DNA of 64,000 nt, taken from the NCBI GenBank assembly GCA_034620365.1, contig JAQGEQ010000180.1:108408-172407 (forward strand), given 5' to 3'. Source of the DNA: Pegea sp. RAD2-039 (Eukaryota > Chordata > Thaliacea > Salpida > Salpidae). Position 1 is the stretch's first letter, and each line of letters begins with the position of its first letter. This document shows, one piece after another, positions 23,121 to 35,716 of the stretch. A program made the position numbers and the translations under genes. The notes below the pieces were generated by a model. It was not told the DNA's origin. It did no database searches and saw only the letters and a list, made by a program, of their open reading frames with translations.

Positions 23121-25270
23121 AATCCATTAACTTTCTTTTTGTCTTCAATTTATCTAAATGCCCCAAACGTATATACACTAAAAATAAATTAATAAAATGG
23201 TTATTGTAGAAATAAAACTTAAATAATAGTTTTTAGTTTTTTATGAATGGTTATAAGCAAATATATTTGGAATATAAACAAGGCTTTGATCTCTTATTTT
23301 TAAAGCCACGAAATGAAAAAACTAAACAATAAATAAAACAAAATTGGTCCAATGAAAATAAATAAATTAATTTGCAAACTTTTTCTAGACAATTATTACC
23401 AAAATATAATCTTATATCATTCTATATTCTAAAGTTAAAAGTATAGATTTTAAAAAAGAAATAGAAAAATTAGTAAACATAAATGTTTATATAATTACTT
23501 TTAATATTTGAAATGATAAAATTTTTGGTATAAATATAAATTAAAAATGACTAAATTATCAATGATACATTGATACAAATATACATTTAATAATATTTAT
23601 TTTGTATAAACTACAAAAAAAAATTATTTTTTAAAAATTATTTTTAAATATAAACAATTGTTAAGTATAAAACAAATAAATAGAGATAAAATCACAAAAA
23701 CAGTTTAAAATATAACTCATTAGACATAAATTATTTCCAAAATCAATTTATTGAAATGATAAACTATTTCAAAGTAATATTTGATTTAAAGTTGTTGTTA
23801 AAAAGTTTATATACAAATATTAATAAACAAATTTCTCAATAGACCTGTAAATGAAAGAACTGTTTCAACAAAAACCAAAAAGTAGAAAAAAAAATTAAGA
23901 AAAAATTTGATATTTATTTAAAATAATTAATCATATAACAAGTTAAATAAGCAACAAAAAATTTAATAAATAAAAATAAAATATTTTAATCAATTAAATT
24001 TACTTTAAACATTTTTAAAATTCGGTAATTAAGGCACAATGATTAAGTTAATAATTTATTTCGAAAACTTAAATGTTAAATTACTAAAATATATTTTAAA
24101 ATAGATTATTAGATATTTATTCCAAAAATATTTTTAATAATTTTAATAACATGTTAACTATTACAAACGTTTTTTGGTTAAGATATACTATTTAATACGA
24201 AAAATAAATTTTATTTGACGAATTTTATTTCAATAAAGCTTTTAAAACAAATTTTATAACATTTGTTAATAACTAAATAACGAAAAAAATTCAACAAAAT
24301 TTCAACTTGTTTATGATTTTAAAAATAATGTAAACAAAAGTTTAAAAAAACTTAGACTAAAATGGGCGTTTTCATTTTTGGAAATATTTTGATGTATGAA
24401 TAGTTTTAAATATTAAATTCTTACTAACTGCTTATAGTGACTTTTGAGTGAATTGAAAATTATAAAATTAATCAAGTACAGTCAGAATAAACATTAATTT
24501 TATACGAAAAAACCTCATAAATAGTTTGAAGGAACATTTTTAGAATGTAATCCTAGTAGTTTAACTTTATAGAAGCTATGATAGATCAAAACCAGTAATA
24601 AAAAAAATACTTTTTGTTAATACATAAAAATTTAGTGATACTAATAAACATCTTTGAGTATAATGAAAGCTTTAGCTTGCTAAAAGAATATTGTGATTTC
24701 AAATTTTGTTACTCTTGGAATGGTTTGTATTGCCCGTACGTTTATTGTCATCTACGATAACATAGAGGTTAGTGATTACATTATTAAAATATTGAAGTAT
24801 GATAGACACTAAAATGGTTTCGTTGCTAAAAATAAAGTTAAAGAAGAAATGAATTTAAAAGAAAATGGAAGAAGTTTTAAAATGGTAGAAATTCCATTAC
24901 AAAACAAATTAAGGTAGACACAGAAGAAATTGAAGATTTTTCAAAAATTGTGGAAGACAAAACCATTAACAACGATGATAAGATTTTTAAAAATAACCTA
25001 AATTTGTCTCAAATTTAGTAACTTATTAATAAATTTTCTTCGTTATAATTTATATTATAAAAACATTTTATTCAATTTAGAATAAGAACTAGTGAAGCCA
25101 CAGCAACAAAACATGTAAAGATAATCATTTAATAGATTTATCACATATTTTATAATTGTATTGAACAGAACAAATTAATTAATTAGCTTTAGAGCACTTT
25201 AAAGAAATTTTCTGTATCTAAAATACCAAAAACATATTTTTAAGTAATTATTTTAAAAATAAAAACTTTT
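23121..25270. other. Extremely A+T-rich intergenic stretch
   Basis: This is close to 80% A+T by eye, full of short A and T runs. Around 24660-25010 there are exon-like scraps: a VCIARTFIVIYDNIE frame before GTTAG, and later a VDTEEIEDFSKIVEDKTINN frame that ends at a stop. They cannot be tied to a gene. Otherwise I see nothing. Confidence 0.4.
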
Positions 25271-27645
25271 GTGTTTTTATGTAATTGGCAAGAATTTATT
25301 TTTCAGCAAGTTTTTATCAATGTCTTTAATTGAAAAAATTGTAAAGAAATTAATATTTAAAACCTATTTTGAATTTTTCTAGAAAAAGAATTCATTTTGA
25401 CGGTTTCTTTCAAGATTTTCAAAAGTACTAAATTACTTTAGTAGGAACCTTCGATCATTATTAATCTATGAATATGAATGTCTTTGCTGTTTTATAAATC
25501 TAATTTATCATTTAAATTGAATATCTTACTTAATTATAACTTATAATTTGATAATGACTTGTGATATTACTTTGAAATTCTGATTTATTTTCAATTAGCT
25601 CTCTAAAATGAAGATTAAAAAGATAGTTAAATATTTATTCTCTTTCATTTAAATAGTATTTTCCGAGTTACCGTTTAATGTCTATTTCTAAAAGTTTTAA
25701 AAATGTTTAAAAAATTTAGTTGTAAGAATGATGTTTAAATATTTATTGTAAATGGTTTCATCTAATTATATGGTACAAAATATTGTTATGATTTGATACT
25801 AAAGTTGCTAATATTTATATTATTTCTCAATATCGCAAAACATATCAAAACACAATTGAAAACAAACTTTACTTAAAACAGATTTTCACTGTTACCAGCA
25901 TGTCATTAAAGGTTTCAAACGAATAAAAATAAATGAATATAAATTCTTTTAACTTTAAAATACTCCCAAAGAAATAGAACTAAACCAAATAAGTCTAGAG
26001 CTTTAATAACAAAAGGGATTAACTCTATGCTGATGCAAAGCAAAGACTCGTTAACAATTGTGTTTTTATGTAATTGGCAAGAATTTATTTTTCAGCAAGT
26101 TTTTTATCAATGTCTTTAATTGAAAAAACTGTAAAGAAATTAATATTTAAAAACTATTTTGAATTTTTTCTAGAAAAAGAATTCATTTTGACGATTTCTT
26201 TCAAGATTTTCAAAAGTATTAAATTGCTTTAGTAGGAACCTTCGATCATTATTAATCTATGAATATGAATGTCTTTGCTGTTTTATAAATCTAATTTATC
26301 ATTTAAATTGAATATCTTACTTAATTATAATTTATAATTTGATAATGACTTATGATATTACTTTGAAATTCTGAACTATTCTGAATTAGCTTTCTAAAAT
26401 GAAGATTGAAATTATTTATATATTTATTCACTTTCATTTAAATAGTATTTTCAAAGTTACCGTTTAATGTCTATTTCTAAAGGTTTTTTTTCTTCAAAAT
26501 GTTAAATAAATTTAGTTGTAAGAATGATGTTTAAAGATTTATTGTAAATGATTTCATCTAATTGTATGGTACAAAATTTTGTTTATGAGTTGATAGTAAA
26601 GTTGCTAATATTTATATTATTTCTTAATTCACAAAATATAAAAAAAACAACTGAAAAAACTTTACTTAAAACAGATTTTCACTGTTACCAGCATGTCATT
26701 AAAGGTTTCAAACGAATAAAAATAAATGAATATAAATTCTTTTAACTTTAAAATACTCCCAAAGAAATAGAACTAAACCAAATAAGTCTAGAGCTTTAAT
26801 AACAAAAGGGATTAACTCTATGCTGATGCAAAGCAAAGACTCGTTAACAATTGTGTTTTTATGTAATTGGCAAGAATTTATTTTTCAGCAAGTTTTTTAT
26901 CAATGTCTTTAATTGAAAAAACTGTAAAGAAATTAATATTTAAAAACTATTTTGAATTTTTTCTAGAAAAAGAATTCATTTTGACGATTTCTTTCAAGAT
27001 TTTCAAAAGTATTAAATTGCTTTAGTAGGAACCTTCGATCATTATTAATCTATGAATATGAATGTCTTTGCTGTTTTATAAATCTAATTTATCATTTAAA
27101 TTGAATATCTTACTTAATTATAATTTGTAATTTGATAATGACTTATGATATTACTTTGAAATTCTGAACTATTCTGAATTAGCTTTCTAAAATGAAGATT
27201 GAAATATTTATATATTTATTCTCTTTCATTTAAATAGTATTTTCAAAGTTACCGTTTAATGTCTATTTCTAAAGGTTTTTTTTCTTCAAAATGTTAAATA
27301 AATTTAGTTGTAAGAATGATGTTTAAAGATTTATTGTAAATGATTTCATCTAATTGTATGGTACAAAATTTTGTTTATGAGTTGATAGTAAAGTTGCTAA
27401 TATTTATATTATTTCTTAATTCACAAAATATAAAAAAAACAACTGAAACAACTTTACTTAAAACAGATTTTCACTGTTACCAGCGTGTCATTAAAGGTTT
27501 TAAACGAATAAAAATTTATGAATATAAATTCTTTTTAGTTTGAAATGCTCCCAAAGAAATAGAACCAAACCAAAAAAAGGCTTGAGCTTTAATAACAAAA
27601 GGGATTAATTCTATGCTGATGCAAAGTAAAGACTCGTTGACAATT
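25271..27645. repeat. Three tandem copies of a 791-bp unit
   Basis: The landmark GTGTTTTTATGTAATTGGCA starts at 25271, 26060 and 26853, spacings of 789 and 793. Copies 2 and 3 are nearly identical; copy 1 is a little more diverged, with small indels. Each unit ends near the sequence GACTCGTT(A/G)ACAATTG. The 65-67 codon frames at 26548 and 27340 come from copies 2 and 3, and copy 1 does not keep them open, so they are probably not genes. Confidence 0.9.
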
Positions 27646-28329
27646 GTTTAATGAAAATAATCTTGGTGTAGTTATATGGCATCATTTTGAAAAGAAAAAT
27701 AATTATTACTGAAGGTTTAGATGTAGTAAATGTATCAAAAGTTATAAGTTGTTACAAACTAGTATAAAAAGATTACAAAATCATATTAAGTTGAAAAATT
27801 GTTGATAACATTAATGGAAACAAAACTTGGAACAACTACAACGAGTTTAGAAGAGTCTAGAAGAAAGAAACTGGTTTATAGTATTCTGAGCTACATGATA
27901 GACTCAGATGAAAAAGATTGAACTTTCCTTAAATGGTACAATTTGTACCATTCTTTGTGATTTAAACTGTAAAAACTTTATATTGATATTTTATTGACAT
28001 TTATGGTTAAAACCACGAATTTTATTTTATGAATTTATTTATTTGAGCTTAATAAGTTTAAAATTTGTCAACAAAAAGTTAATAATTTCAAAACTTTATA
28101 TCCTTAACCTTTGAAGTTTTTAACCGAAAATAAATCACTTATTAAAGTTATACTAATTATGTATACTTATATATGATAGAAATATTAATATTCTTAAATT
28201 GAATCAAAGTAAAAACTTATCTCTGGTACGTTTTATTTTAAAAACCTTTAATAAATTTTATGAACTGAACATCGAGTTTTAATCTAGTAGAGGGAATTTC
28301 CCGAAATAATATTTAATAATCGATTTAAT
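27646..28329. other. Intergenic, nothing firm
   Basis: A 35-codon frame starts at 27812 (METKLGTTTTSLEESRRKKL...) in otherwise A+T-rich DNA. It has codon-like composition but no recognisable relative and no good splice signal in a fitting frame, so I do not call it. Confidence 0.35.
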
Positions 28330-28571
28330 GGTCGAATAATTTCAAAACACATTTTATAAATTCTTTTAATGTTTTTCTTTGAAAATTGATATTAATAGCA
28401 TTTGTTTTAACCTTTCACGGATGAATAGATATTATTCGAGCACAAAATCAATCGTTAATACATTTTTGGTTACAATCGAAGTTTTTGTTCTTCATTGTTT
28501 TATAAGGAATAAAATCTCATTTCCTCCCAGATTAAAATACACAGTTTAATATATTTATTATATTTAGTTTC

Positions 28572-28645
28572 ATGTCAGAATCACTCGCGTTGTTCAAGCA
28601 GAAGTTGAACGGTTATAATATTACCAACATTGCCGTTTCTAAACT
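28572..28645 (+). CDS. Possible first coding exon, copy 1
   Basis: An ATG opens MSESLALFKQKLNGYNITNI and AVSKL, followed by the weak donor GTGAATTT. Read without splicing it stops after 25 residues. The same exon occurs at 28916 with a perfect GTAAGT donor. The amphipathic, codon-like peptide is better than chance for this DNA, but I find no matching downstream exon, so both are orphans. Confidence 0.35.
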
Positions 28646-28915
28646 GTGAATTTTTCCTTTTTTTAATAATATTATAATTCTAATTTCAAAACACATTTTA
28701 TAAATTCTTTTAATATTTTTCTTTGAAAATTGATATTAAGAGCATTTGTTTTAACCTTTCACGGATGAATAGATATTATTCAAGCACAAAATCAATTGTT
28801 AATACATTTTTGGTTACAATCGAAGTTTCTGTTCTTCATTGTTTTATAAGGAGTAAAATCTCATTTCCTCCCAGATTAAAATACACAGTTTAATATATTT
28901 ATTATATTTAGTTTC

Positions 28916-28989
28916 ATGTCAGAATCACTCGCGTTGTTCAAGCAGAAGTTGAACGGTTATAATATTACCAACATTGCCGTTTCTAAACT
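28916..28989 (+). CDS. Possible first coding exon, copy 2
   Basis: Identical in protein to the exon at 28572. Here AAACT is followed by GTAAGTTTT, a consensus donor, so this copy could be used by the spliceosome. No family is recognised and no partner exon is found downstream. Confidence 0.4.
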
Positions 28990-29090
28990 GTAAGTTTTTC
29001 CTTTTTTTAATATTATTATAATTCTAATTTAAAACACATTTTATAAATTCTTTTAATATTTTTTATTCAAAGTTTGATATCAATAGCATT

Positions 29091-30636
29091 TGTTTAAACT
29101 TTCACAGATGAATAGAAATTATTCGAGCACAAAACCAATTGTTAATATGTTAAATAGTTCAATTTAGTACAGAGATATCAGACTTCTAAGGTTATTTATT
29201 GATTGATGATAGCAAGTTTACAAGCGATGCTACTCGTCTAAATTTCTTTTTTTATAAAGTGATTTTTGGTATCAACATAAAAAAAAACTAATTAAAATTA
29301 ATTGATTGAATAATTATTAATAAATAATCAACATTTTTGAATAAATAGTGAAATTTTGCATCATTGTTATTCATCGCGAAATTCTGGTTGCAATCGAAGT
29401 TTTTGTTACTCATCCTTTTCATAATGATTAAAGTCTCATTTCTTCCCAGACTAAGATACACAATTAAATATATCTTTTACATACTTGATAAAACAAATTC
29501 AAACTATAAAATTACTCGGAATCAGAAAATACATAATATCTTTAAAAAGTTAGAAACTTAAGAAGTAAAATAAATTATACAGAATTTCATTTGTAGAGTT
29601 TGAAATAACATTTTAACAATCAAACCTTACAACTTTGTTATGTTTAAGATAACTATAAAGAATTTGCGTTTGTTGAGAAAATAAAAAAATCAAATATTTA
29701 TTTACTTGAAATATTTGAAACCAAAAAATTCCAGTAGTACTTACTACTCTTTGTAAAATTAGACAAAAATGTTTAACTATTACAAAGCAGAATATTAAAA
29801 AAGAAAAAAAGTATTTTCACTATAAAAAGTAAGCATGGTCTAATCATTGTTGTAAAAAGAAAGTAGCTAAAAGTATGAATCTAGTATGAATATTTACAGT
29901 GATACAAATTCAGTTATGTTCGGTAAAATCAATTCATCAAAAAGATTTAATTCAAGTTTGCTGTAGTTAAAGACCAGCTCCATATAATCAGTTGTTTAAG
30001 AAGATATATTTATCAGAAGTTACCTAACATAAAAACCTACAAATCTGACAGCGTGTTTGAAATATTTAGCCATTTACAAAGTATTTTGTATTTGCTACAA
30101 AAGTTGTGAATTTTTATCTACAGCCATGCGTTCTACCTCAAGGAAATGAATAAAAAAAAGGCAGACAACCAAAAATTCTGATCATGTGTTAAAACCTTTT
30201 ATTTGTAGAACTATCAATGCTAGATGAAACCTAACTTAAAGCGTAGAAGAAAATGGTTGCGTGTATTTGGAACTTTAAAACATAAAAGTATTAAAGTAAA
30301 AATGATCAGTAAATTTTTTCAAATTTTCATATAAGAAATGCATCTAAAAGCAGCAGTTTAATATTTTGTTTTAGAATTTTAATTTTGAAATTAGTTAAAA
30401 TACTTTGAAGTAATTGTGAAAGTTATGAATACAAAATATTTTTCATAAGACTTGTGAAATTAATTTATAAAGAGTGCTTTCTAATAAATACAAGGCTTCT
30501 GTTCTAACCACAACTTACTAATTAGATAAAAAAAGTTTCTTTTTTTTCAATTTCTTTCGATATTAGATAGTCTTATTGGTAGGACTTGATTTTAAACTTT
30601 ATTTTGAAAGACTACAACTTAAACATTTAAAAGATT
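29091..30636. other. Intergenic, upstream of the Ly6/mucin-like gene
   Basis: A+T-rich. The 65-codon frame at 29364-29561 overlaps a diverged piece of the 345-bp repeat and is probably not coding. The last few hundred bases should contain the promoter of the gene starting at 30637. Confidence 0.4.
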
Positions 30637-32504
30637 ATGCAGGATTTAATAGAAATGAAGTCTATTGTATTAGCTTTGGTAACAGTTTTGATTTATGATG
30701 TGAATACTGCAGGTGAAAATGTTCGAAAAATTTATTTTTAATAATGTTTGAAAATTGATTTCTTCTTTACAATAAACGCAAAATAGTATGCTTGAAAAGA
30801 GAACCTCTTGCAAACATATTTTCTAACAAATAGTATAATAATACTGATAATAGAAGTCTTTTCAATATTTATTAATATACATTCTGAATATTTAATAACA
30901 AATTCAAAGTAAATATTTCTTAATTTAGATGGAATCAAATGTGTAGACTATTACGCTAAAAAACCAGAATATACAGAAGAAGTATCTATATATGCAAACA
31001 ATGAAGTCGACTGTCCTGAATCCACATCTTGCTACTTAACAACATATAAATACTTTACTGGTAAGAACAAAGAATATACAATCCAAAAATTTTAAAATAA
31101 ACAAACTTTAACTCTAAGTTTACTATTTGATAACTTTAAAAAAGCGTTTTAGAATATTAATATTTATTTCTAGGACTTAGTTTAGTGAGTAGAAGTTTGC
31201 TGATCAAACGTAATTTTTTTATCTCAATAGCAGCAACATACACAACAGCATCCTGTGTCGTGATAGACGACTATTATTACGGCAATCCGTCCTTTTGTGA
31301 AGATGAAGAATTTGAAATTTGCTCACAAAGCCTTTGTTCTGAAGATCTTTGTAATAATATTTCAATAATTCAGCCAACAACAACTCAGCCACCAACAACT
31401 CAGCCACCAACAACTCAGCCACCAACAACTCAGCTACCAACAACTCAGCCAACAACTCAGCTACCAACAACTCAGCTACCAACAACTCAGCTACCAACAA
31501 CTCAGCCAGCAATAACTCAGTCACCAACAACTCAGCTACCAACAACTCAGCTACCAACAACTCAGCTACCAACAACTCAGCTACCAACAACTCAGCCACC
31601 AACAACTCAGCTACCAACAACTCAGCTACCAACAACTCAGCTACCAACAACTCAGCTACCAACAACTCAGCCACCAACAACTCAGCTACCAACAACTCAG
31701 CTACCAACAACTCAGCTACCAACAACTCAGCCACCAACAACTCAGGCACCAACAACTCAGCCACCAACAACTCAGCCACCAACAACTGAGTCACCAACAA
31801 CTCAGCTATCAACAACTCAGCCACCAACAACTCAGCCACCAACAGCTCAGCCTCCAACAACTGTGGTTGAAACAACAACTTATACTTTACCATCTTCAAG
31901 TATTACCTTCAATCTAATTGTTTAAACACAAGTTAATTTCATTCGAATCTGTTTTTAAGAATGTCCACCTCTTACTAAAGATAGAACAGTTGACTTCACT
32001 TGTTCAAGATTTTATGATGATTCATCTAAATGTGGACGTCGCCGAGCATGGTCTTGTGATTATTCTAGTTGGAGAGTTAATATGTTGGAAGTGTTTTTAA
32101 AAGAGTTTGTAGACAAAATGTAAATTTACAACTTTTTTTCAAAATTTTAACTATTTTATTTTATATAACAAAATTTTTAGTCCTGAAGATAGTGATTTTA
32201 AACTTCCTAAATGTGATAATGATGATGGCGTCAGTTGTAAATCATCAGAAAAATGTTGTTACATCTCCTACAGTGGATGTCAAATCTGTCATTGCATCGA
32301 CCACGATTACATTGGTAATTGATGAGTATTATTTTTGAAATAGTTTCTACTTATTATCAATTGTTTACTAAAAGTGTATTAATGATTTTAGATGAAACAT
32401 ATGTACAAAATATTTGGAAGCGAGATCAGCAACTATGGAGGAAGCTATATAAGTTATACATCGAAGTCTATCGAGGAGAATCTGACTATTTTAATACTTG
32501 TTAA
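30637..32504 (+). CDS. Secreted Ly6/uPAR-like, Thr-rich (mucin-like), Cys-rich protein, six exons, about 446 aa
   Basis: Exons: 30637-30712, 30929-31060, 31174-31899, 31960-32119, 32181-32314, 32392-32504. Donors are GTGAAA, GTAAGA, GTATTA, GTAAAT and GTAATT; acceptors end in TAG except exon 4 (TTTTTAAG, less usual). All phases agree over 1341 bases. A signal peptide (MKSIVLALVTVLIYDVNTA) follows either of two in-frame ATGs, 30637 or 30655. Exons 2-3 give a Cys pattern ending CSEDLCNN, the hallmark end of Ly6/uPAR three-finger domains. About 160 residues of TTQxP repeats follow (x mostly L or P), likely O-glycosylated. Exons 4-6 add further Cys-rich stretches (CPPLTKDRTVDFTC, KCGRRRAWSC, CCYISYSGCQICHC). 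If exon 3 is not spliced at 31900 the protein ends at 31924 after SSSITFNLIV. A secreted or surface mucous protein is likely; its exact role is unknown. Confidence 0.72.
31375..31860 (+). repeat. 15-bp coding minisatellite (CAACAACTCAGCTAC/CAC)
   Basis: About 32 units encode TTQLP or TTQPP. The two unit types run in blocks and a few units differ by single bases, as expected from slippage or unequal exchange. One unit is shortened by three bases near 31450. The antisense strand is also open here (an ELLVA repeat), a consequence of the repeat and not a gene. Confidence 0.95.
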
Positions 32505-32857
32505 ACCAGCGAAATCTTCCACAATATATTACTTGCAGTAGTTACTTACCAACAATTGTAAATATATCAAAACCTTATACTTTATAAAAGTGCTAACTGT
32601 TGTAACTTGTATATTATCTTATTATTATTGTCTTTATAATTAAAAAATGTTTGATTAAATTCATAAGAACATTACTGTAGTAATATAAAGTAAATTAGCA
32701 GAAATGAAATACTTTTTAGAAAGAAAACTAAACATTAAAAATTAAAACAAAGGTCCACTAATAGAGAAATATTTTGTCGATAATTTTTGCTCTGCAAAAG
32801 TTCAAGTTAATACTATTTTTTTTCATTTTATTGGTTTTATTCAATGCATGGTTTCAG

Positions 32858-32974
32858 AATACAAACTACTCAGCTGTTATAGAAGACAGTAAAAAACTGC
32901 TGAAGGATATTGTAAAAGTCTTTAGTATAGTTAATGTAGAAAAAAGAACTCTATTGAAGCATAAGCAAATAAAG
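32858..32974 (+). other. Orphan exon-like segment, 39 codons
   Basis: It is bounded by GGTTTCAG on the left and GTAATTAA on the right, and is open in phase 0: NTNYSAVIEDSKKLLKDIVK, continuing KVFSIVNVEKRTLLKHKQIK. A helical, charged peptide. No neighbouring exon with a fitting phase was found, so it may be a relic or chance. Confidence 0.25.
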
Positions 32975-33004
32975 GTAATTAACAAAAAATATCAAAATAA
33001 GTGA

Positions 33005-33839
33005 AAAAAGAAGCTGGCAGCATTATACATTACTTGTTAAGATAATTGTCTAAATGTTATTTATTTCAAACGATGTTAAATTTGTATATCTTGAAAGATT
33101 TGTGAATTTGCTGTAAAGCAACTGAACTAGTTCTGAGTAAATAATTTTTTTATAAGGATGAATCTATATTACTTTTTCAAATTAAATTAAAGTCAATATT
33201 AGTAGTAAGCAAAAATGATTTCATAATTTTTTATAAGAATATTATTACATAAGGATTTCAAGTCAGATTTAGACTTTCTTAAATCAGTTTATAGATTATT
33301 CAACAGTAATGTTGTTTCTAGAAAATTATTTGGGCAGAACATTATTTGCTCATTTGACAAAGTTGAAATTTGACTTTTAATACCTGAAACACTGAATTAA
33401 ATCCTGCAAAAGTCTTCTAAACTAAATAAAGGTAAATAGTTTTAGCTTTTTTATTTATTAGCTTGTTCGACTATAAACACAAACTATTTGAAATCCTGTC
33501 TATAGAAAAAATTATTAAGATCAAACTAAGAGCTAAATAATTAGAAAATAAAGTTCTTCACTGTCAAAGATGCACAGAAGACATGTAATTGAGTACATCA
33601 GAGTTTTATTCTGATTTTAGTGTTCGTTAATCTAAAATCAAGAATGTAAAAATACAAATAATATTCAATAAAAGAAAAACTTTCTAAATAATCACCTCTA
33701 GTATACTTTAAATTGCATCTTTCAAGTAAGACAAAGTACAAGTCTATAACAAAAACGTAAGCCGCGCTTAAACACCATCGCCATGTGCATTCCAGAGAAA
33801 ATTGTAGAATTCTTAACTTTAATAGATAGATTAACATCA
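33005..33839. other. Intergenic, nothing firm
   Basis: A+T-rich. The right end may already belong to the LINE relic that follows; minus-strand frames here have no support. Confidence 0.35.
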
Positions 33840-34375
33840 TCAACACTACTATCTCCTTGTCTTGCTTCAAAATGAAAGTTAAGATGCACAATAGCGCACT
33901 GGAAGCTCTTGGAGTGAAGACTTATAACAGCAAAGACTGCTTCGAAAAAACAAGCGTCAAGCGCATATAAAGCACCAATAACAATCTAGCAACTTTGAGA
34001 TTTTGCTGAAAGCTAGAAAAGCATTTGTAGAGCTGCAAGAAAATGTGTCTATGAGTTTTGGCTGTGCAAAATCGAAGCTGTAGCAGCGATGGGTGACACC
34101 AAATCCGTTTATGATGGTGTTAGATGTCAATTGAACCCACAAAACGTCTAACAGCTCCCCTGCAATCTGCCGCAGGAGAAATCTTGTACAATAAACACGA
34201 ACCAATAGGGAAGCACGTGGAACAGTTTTAACTCGTTTACTCACTGCAAAAAACCGTAATGAAAACTATACTGGATAAAATGGAAAAACTACTAGTCATA
34301 CAAGATCTAGATTGTGGACCAACAAGAGAAGAACCCAGAAAAGCCATTTCATCATTCATTACGACTTAGATAAAT
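33840..34375 (+). mobile_element. Degraded LINE: region between endonuclease and reverse transcriptase
   Basis: In several frames the plus strand reads SALEALGVKTYNSKDCFE, DTKSVYDGVRCQLNPQNV, TAPLQSAAGEILYNKHEP, a VEQF...VYSLQKTV stretch and LDCGPTREEPRKAISSF. This is the familiar order in jockey/CR1-like LINEs (LG...DWFDEN; DTKxxYDxLK; GxLLTDKxxIxxRWxEHF; LDxPPTxEExxKAI). Frames change several times and stops interrupt it, so it is a fossil. Confidence 0.8.
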
Positions 34376-35716
34376 GTTAGATAATATCTGTTAGCAACAT
34401 ATAATTTACTATTTCATGGGCCGTTTACTGATGTATCGGTTGTTCCTGGTATTTTCCTTGTTTTCTATATTAATGTTAAGCTGTGATCTCTAAGAACTTT
34501 GCATTATCTTTCGGCAGTCACAATGTTTTATGTTTACTGTAAGAGTTGTGAAATTTGTGATTTGCATCCATCTGACAAATATAATTTACTAAATATTCCA
34601 AAAGATTATTGAAAGCATACCTCTTATAGTTTCTTATCTAGCTATTTTTCTATTGTTATCGCAGAACGTGTGAACCGTAGATTATTTACCGCATAGGTTT
34701 CTGCGCATTGCGTGTTGTTAGTTCATTGTGTATCCTGACATTTGAGTTTTTCATAATTATTTGCCGGTGTTTTTAACAGAAAACTTTTGTAAGTTTTTTA
34801 TTTAAAGATAATTTCATAATTATATTAAGATTATTAATTTGAAGTGATTAATTCATTTTTTTTTATTTTTAATCTTTTAGTTTCTATAATTATATTTGGG
34901 ATTTTTATTTTAATCTAATTTTTATTCATTAGATGATAGCCAAAATAATAAGCAATTTGTTAAAATTTATTTTCTTATAAACTAAATTTTGCATTTAATA
35001 TTATTTATTACTAAAGTTGTTCTTAAGGAAAACTATGCATTGAAAAAATGTTATGTTTCAAAGTACAAGATTTGTATTTAATTGTAGATATGAAAGTATC
35101 AATAATATTGTTTTATTAATACTTATTGTGATATTATTGAATTGAAAACAATTTTGTCATATATTTCTAGTTTCATTATTAATAAAAGTTTTGTAATTCG
35201 TTTTTTCGTCTTAATTTTCTTTAGTTTTTGTAATTTTTAAACATTTATACAAACTTTTTTATCATTTATGTGAATTTTATTTTTATCAAACTATTTTTTA
35301 GTTTATAATTATTTTACAAATTATATTTTTGTTAAAATTGTTCTACATTTTATTTTTTCTTTGTAATTGTAAAGAGTAAATTTATTATTTTTTGTAACTA
35401 AAATAGAAATATTTTATTGAATCAAATGTAGTTTTTATGGATATTTATCCTATAAATTTATCATCAAAATTTAAGCTGATATTTCTAGTGAATATTTTAA
35501 GTATTATAGATATTATTAATTTTCAATATTTTTAAATTAACTATTTTTAAAGATATATTTTACTCTGCAATCTTTTAATACTTAAATTTGAAGATATTTT
35601 TAATTTACTTCAAGTAAAATCTTATATATTATATATATTTAAATATTAAATTAAAATTGTTTGTCAAATAACTTTTTAAATACTTTTTAGGTTTACAAAT
35701 TTGATATAAGTTAATA
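34376..35716. other. Intergenic, upstream of the WIPI-like gene
   Basis: The first 350 bases are less A+T-rich and might be further LINE sequence, but I can read no motif. The rest is strongly A+T-rich; no exon or repeat is seen. Confidence 0.4.

Larger units (their letters stand above)
28330..29090 (+). repeat. Tandem repeat of a 345-bp unit, two copies plus a third start
   Basis: The landmark AAAACACATTTTATAAATTC recurs at about 28341, 28686 and 29032. Copies 1 and 2 are almost identical throughout; the third diverges after about 90 bases, and a looser match to the middle of the unit occurs at 29380-29480. Confidence 0.88.

Noticed and set aside
24660..25016. Exon-like frames VCIARTFIVIYDNIE and VDTEEIEDFSKIVEDKTINN
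   Set aside because: Phases and splice sites could not be joined into a gene and no family was recognised.
26548..27543. Two similar 65-67-codon frames (26548 and 27340)
   Set aside because: They are two copies of one tandem repeat; the first copy at about 25760 does not keep the frame.
31219..31899. Long antisense frame with ELLVA repeats opposite the mucin region
   Set aside because: It exists only because the 15-bp coding repeat lacks stops on both strands; the sense strand has signal peptide, splice sites and Cys pattern.
31960..32130. ShK-type domain in exon 4
   Set aside because: Cys and Trp spacing is suggestive, but the expected last cysteines appear only after a frame change, and a clean donor at 32120 keeps the frame without them.
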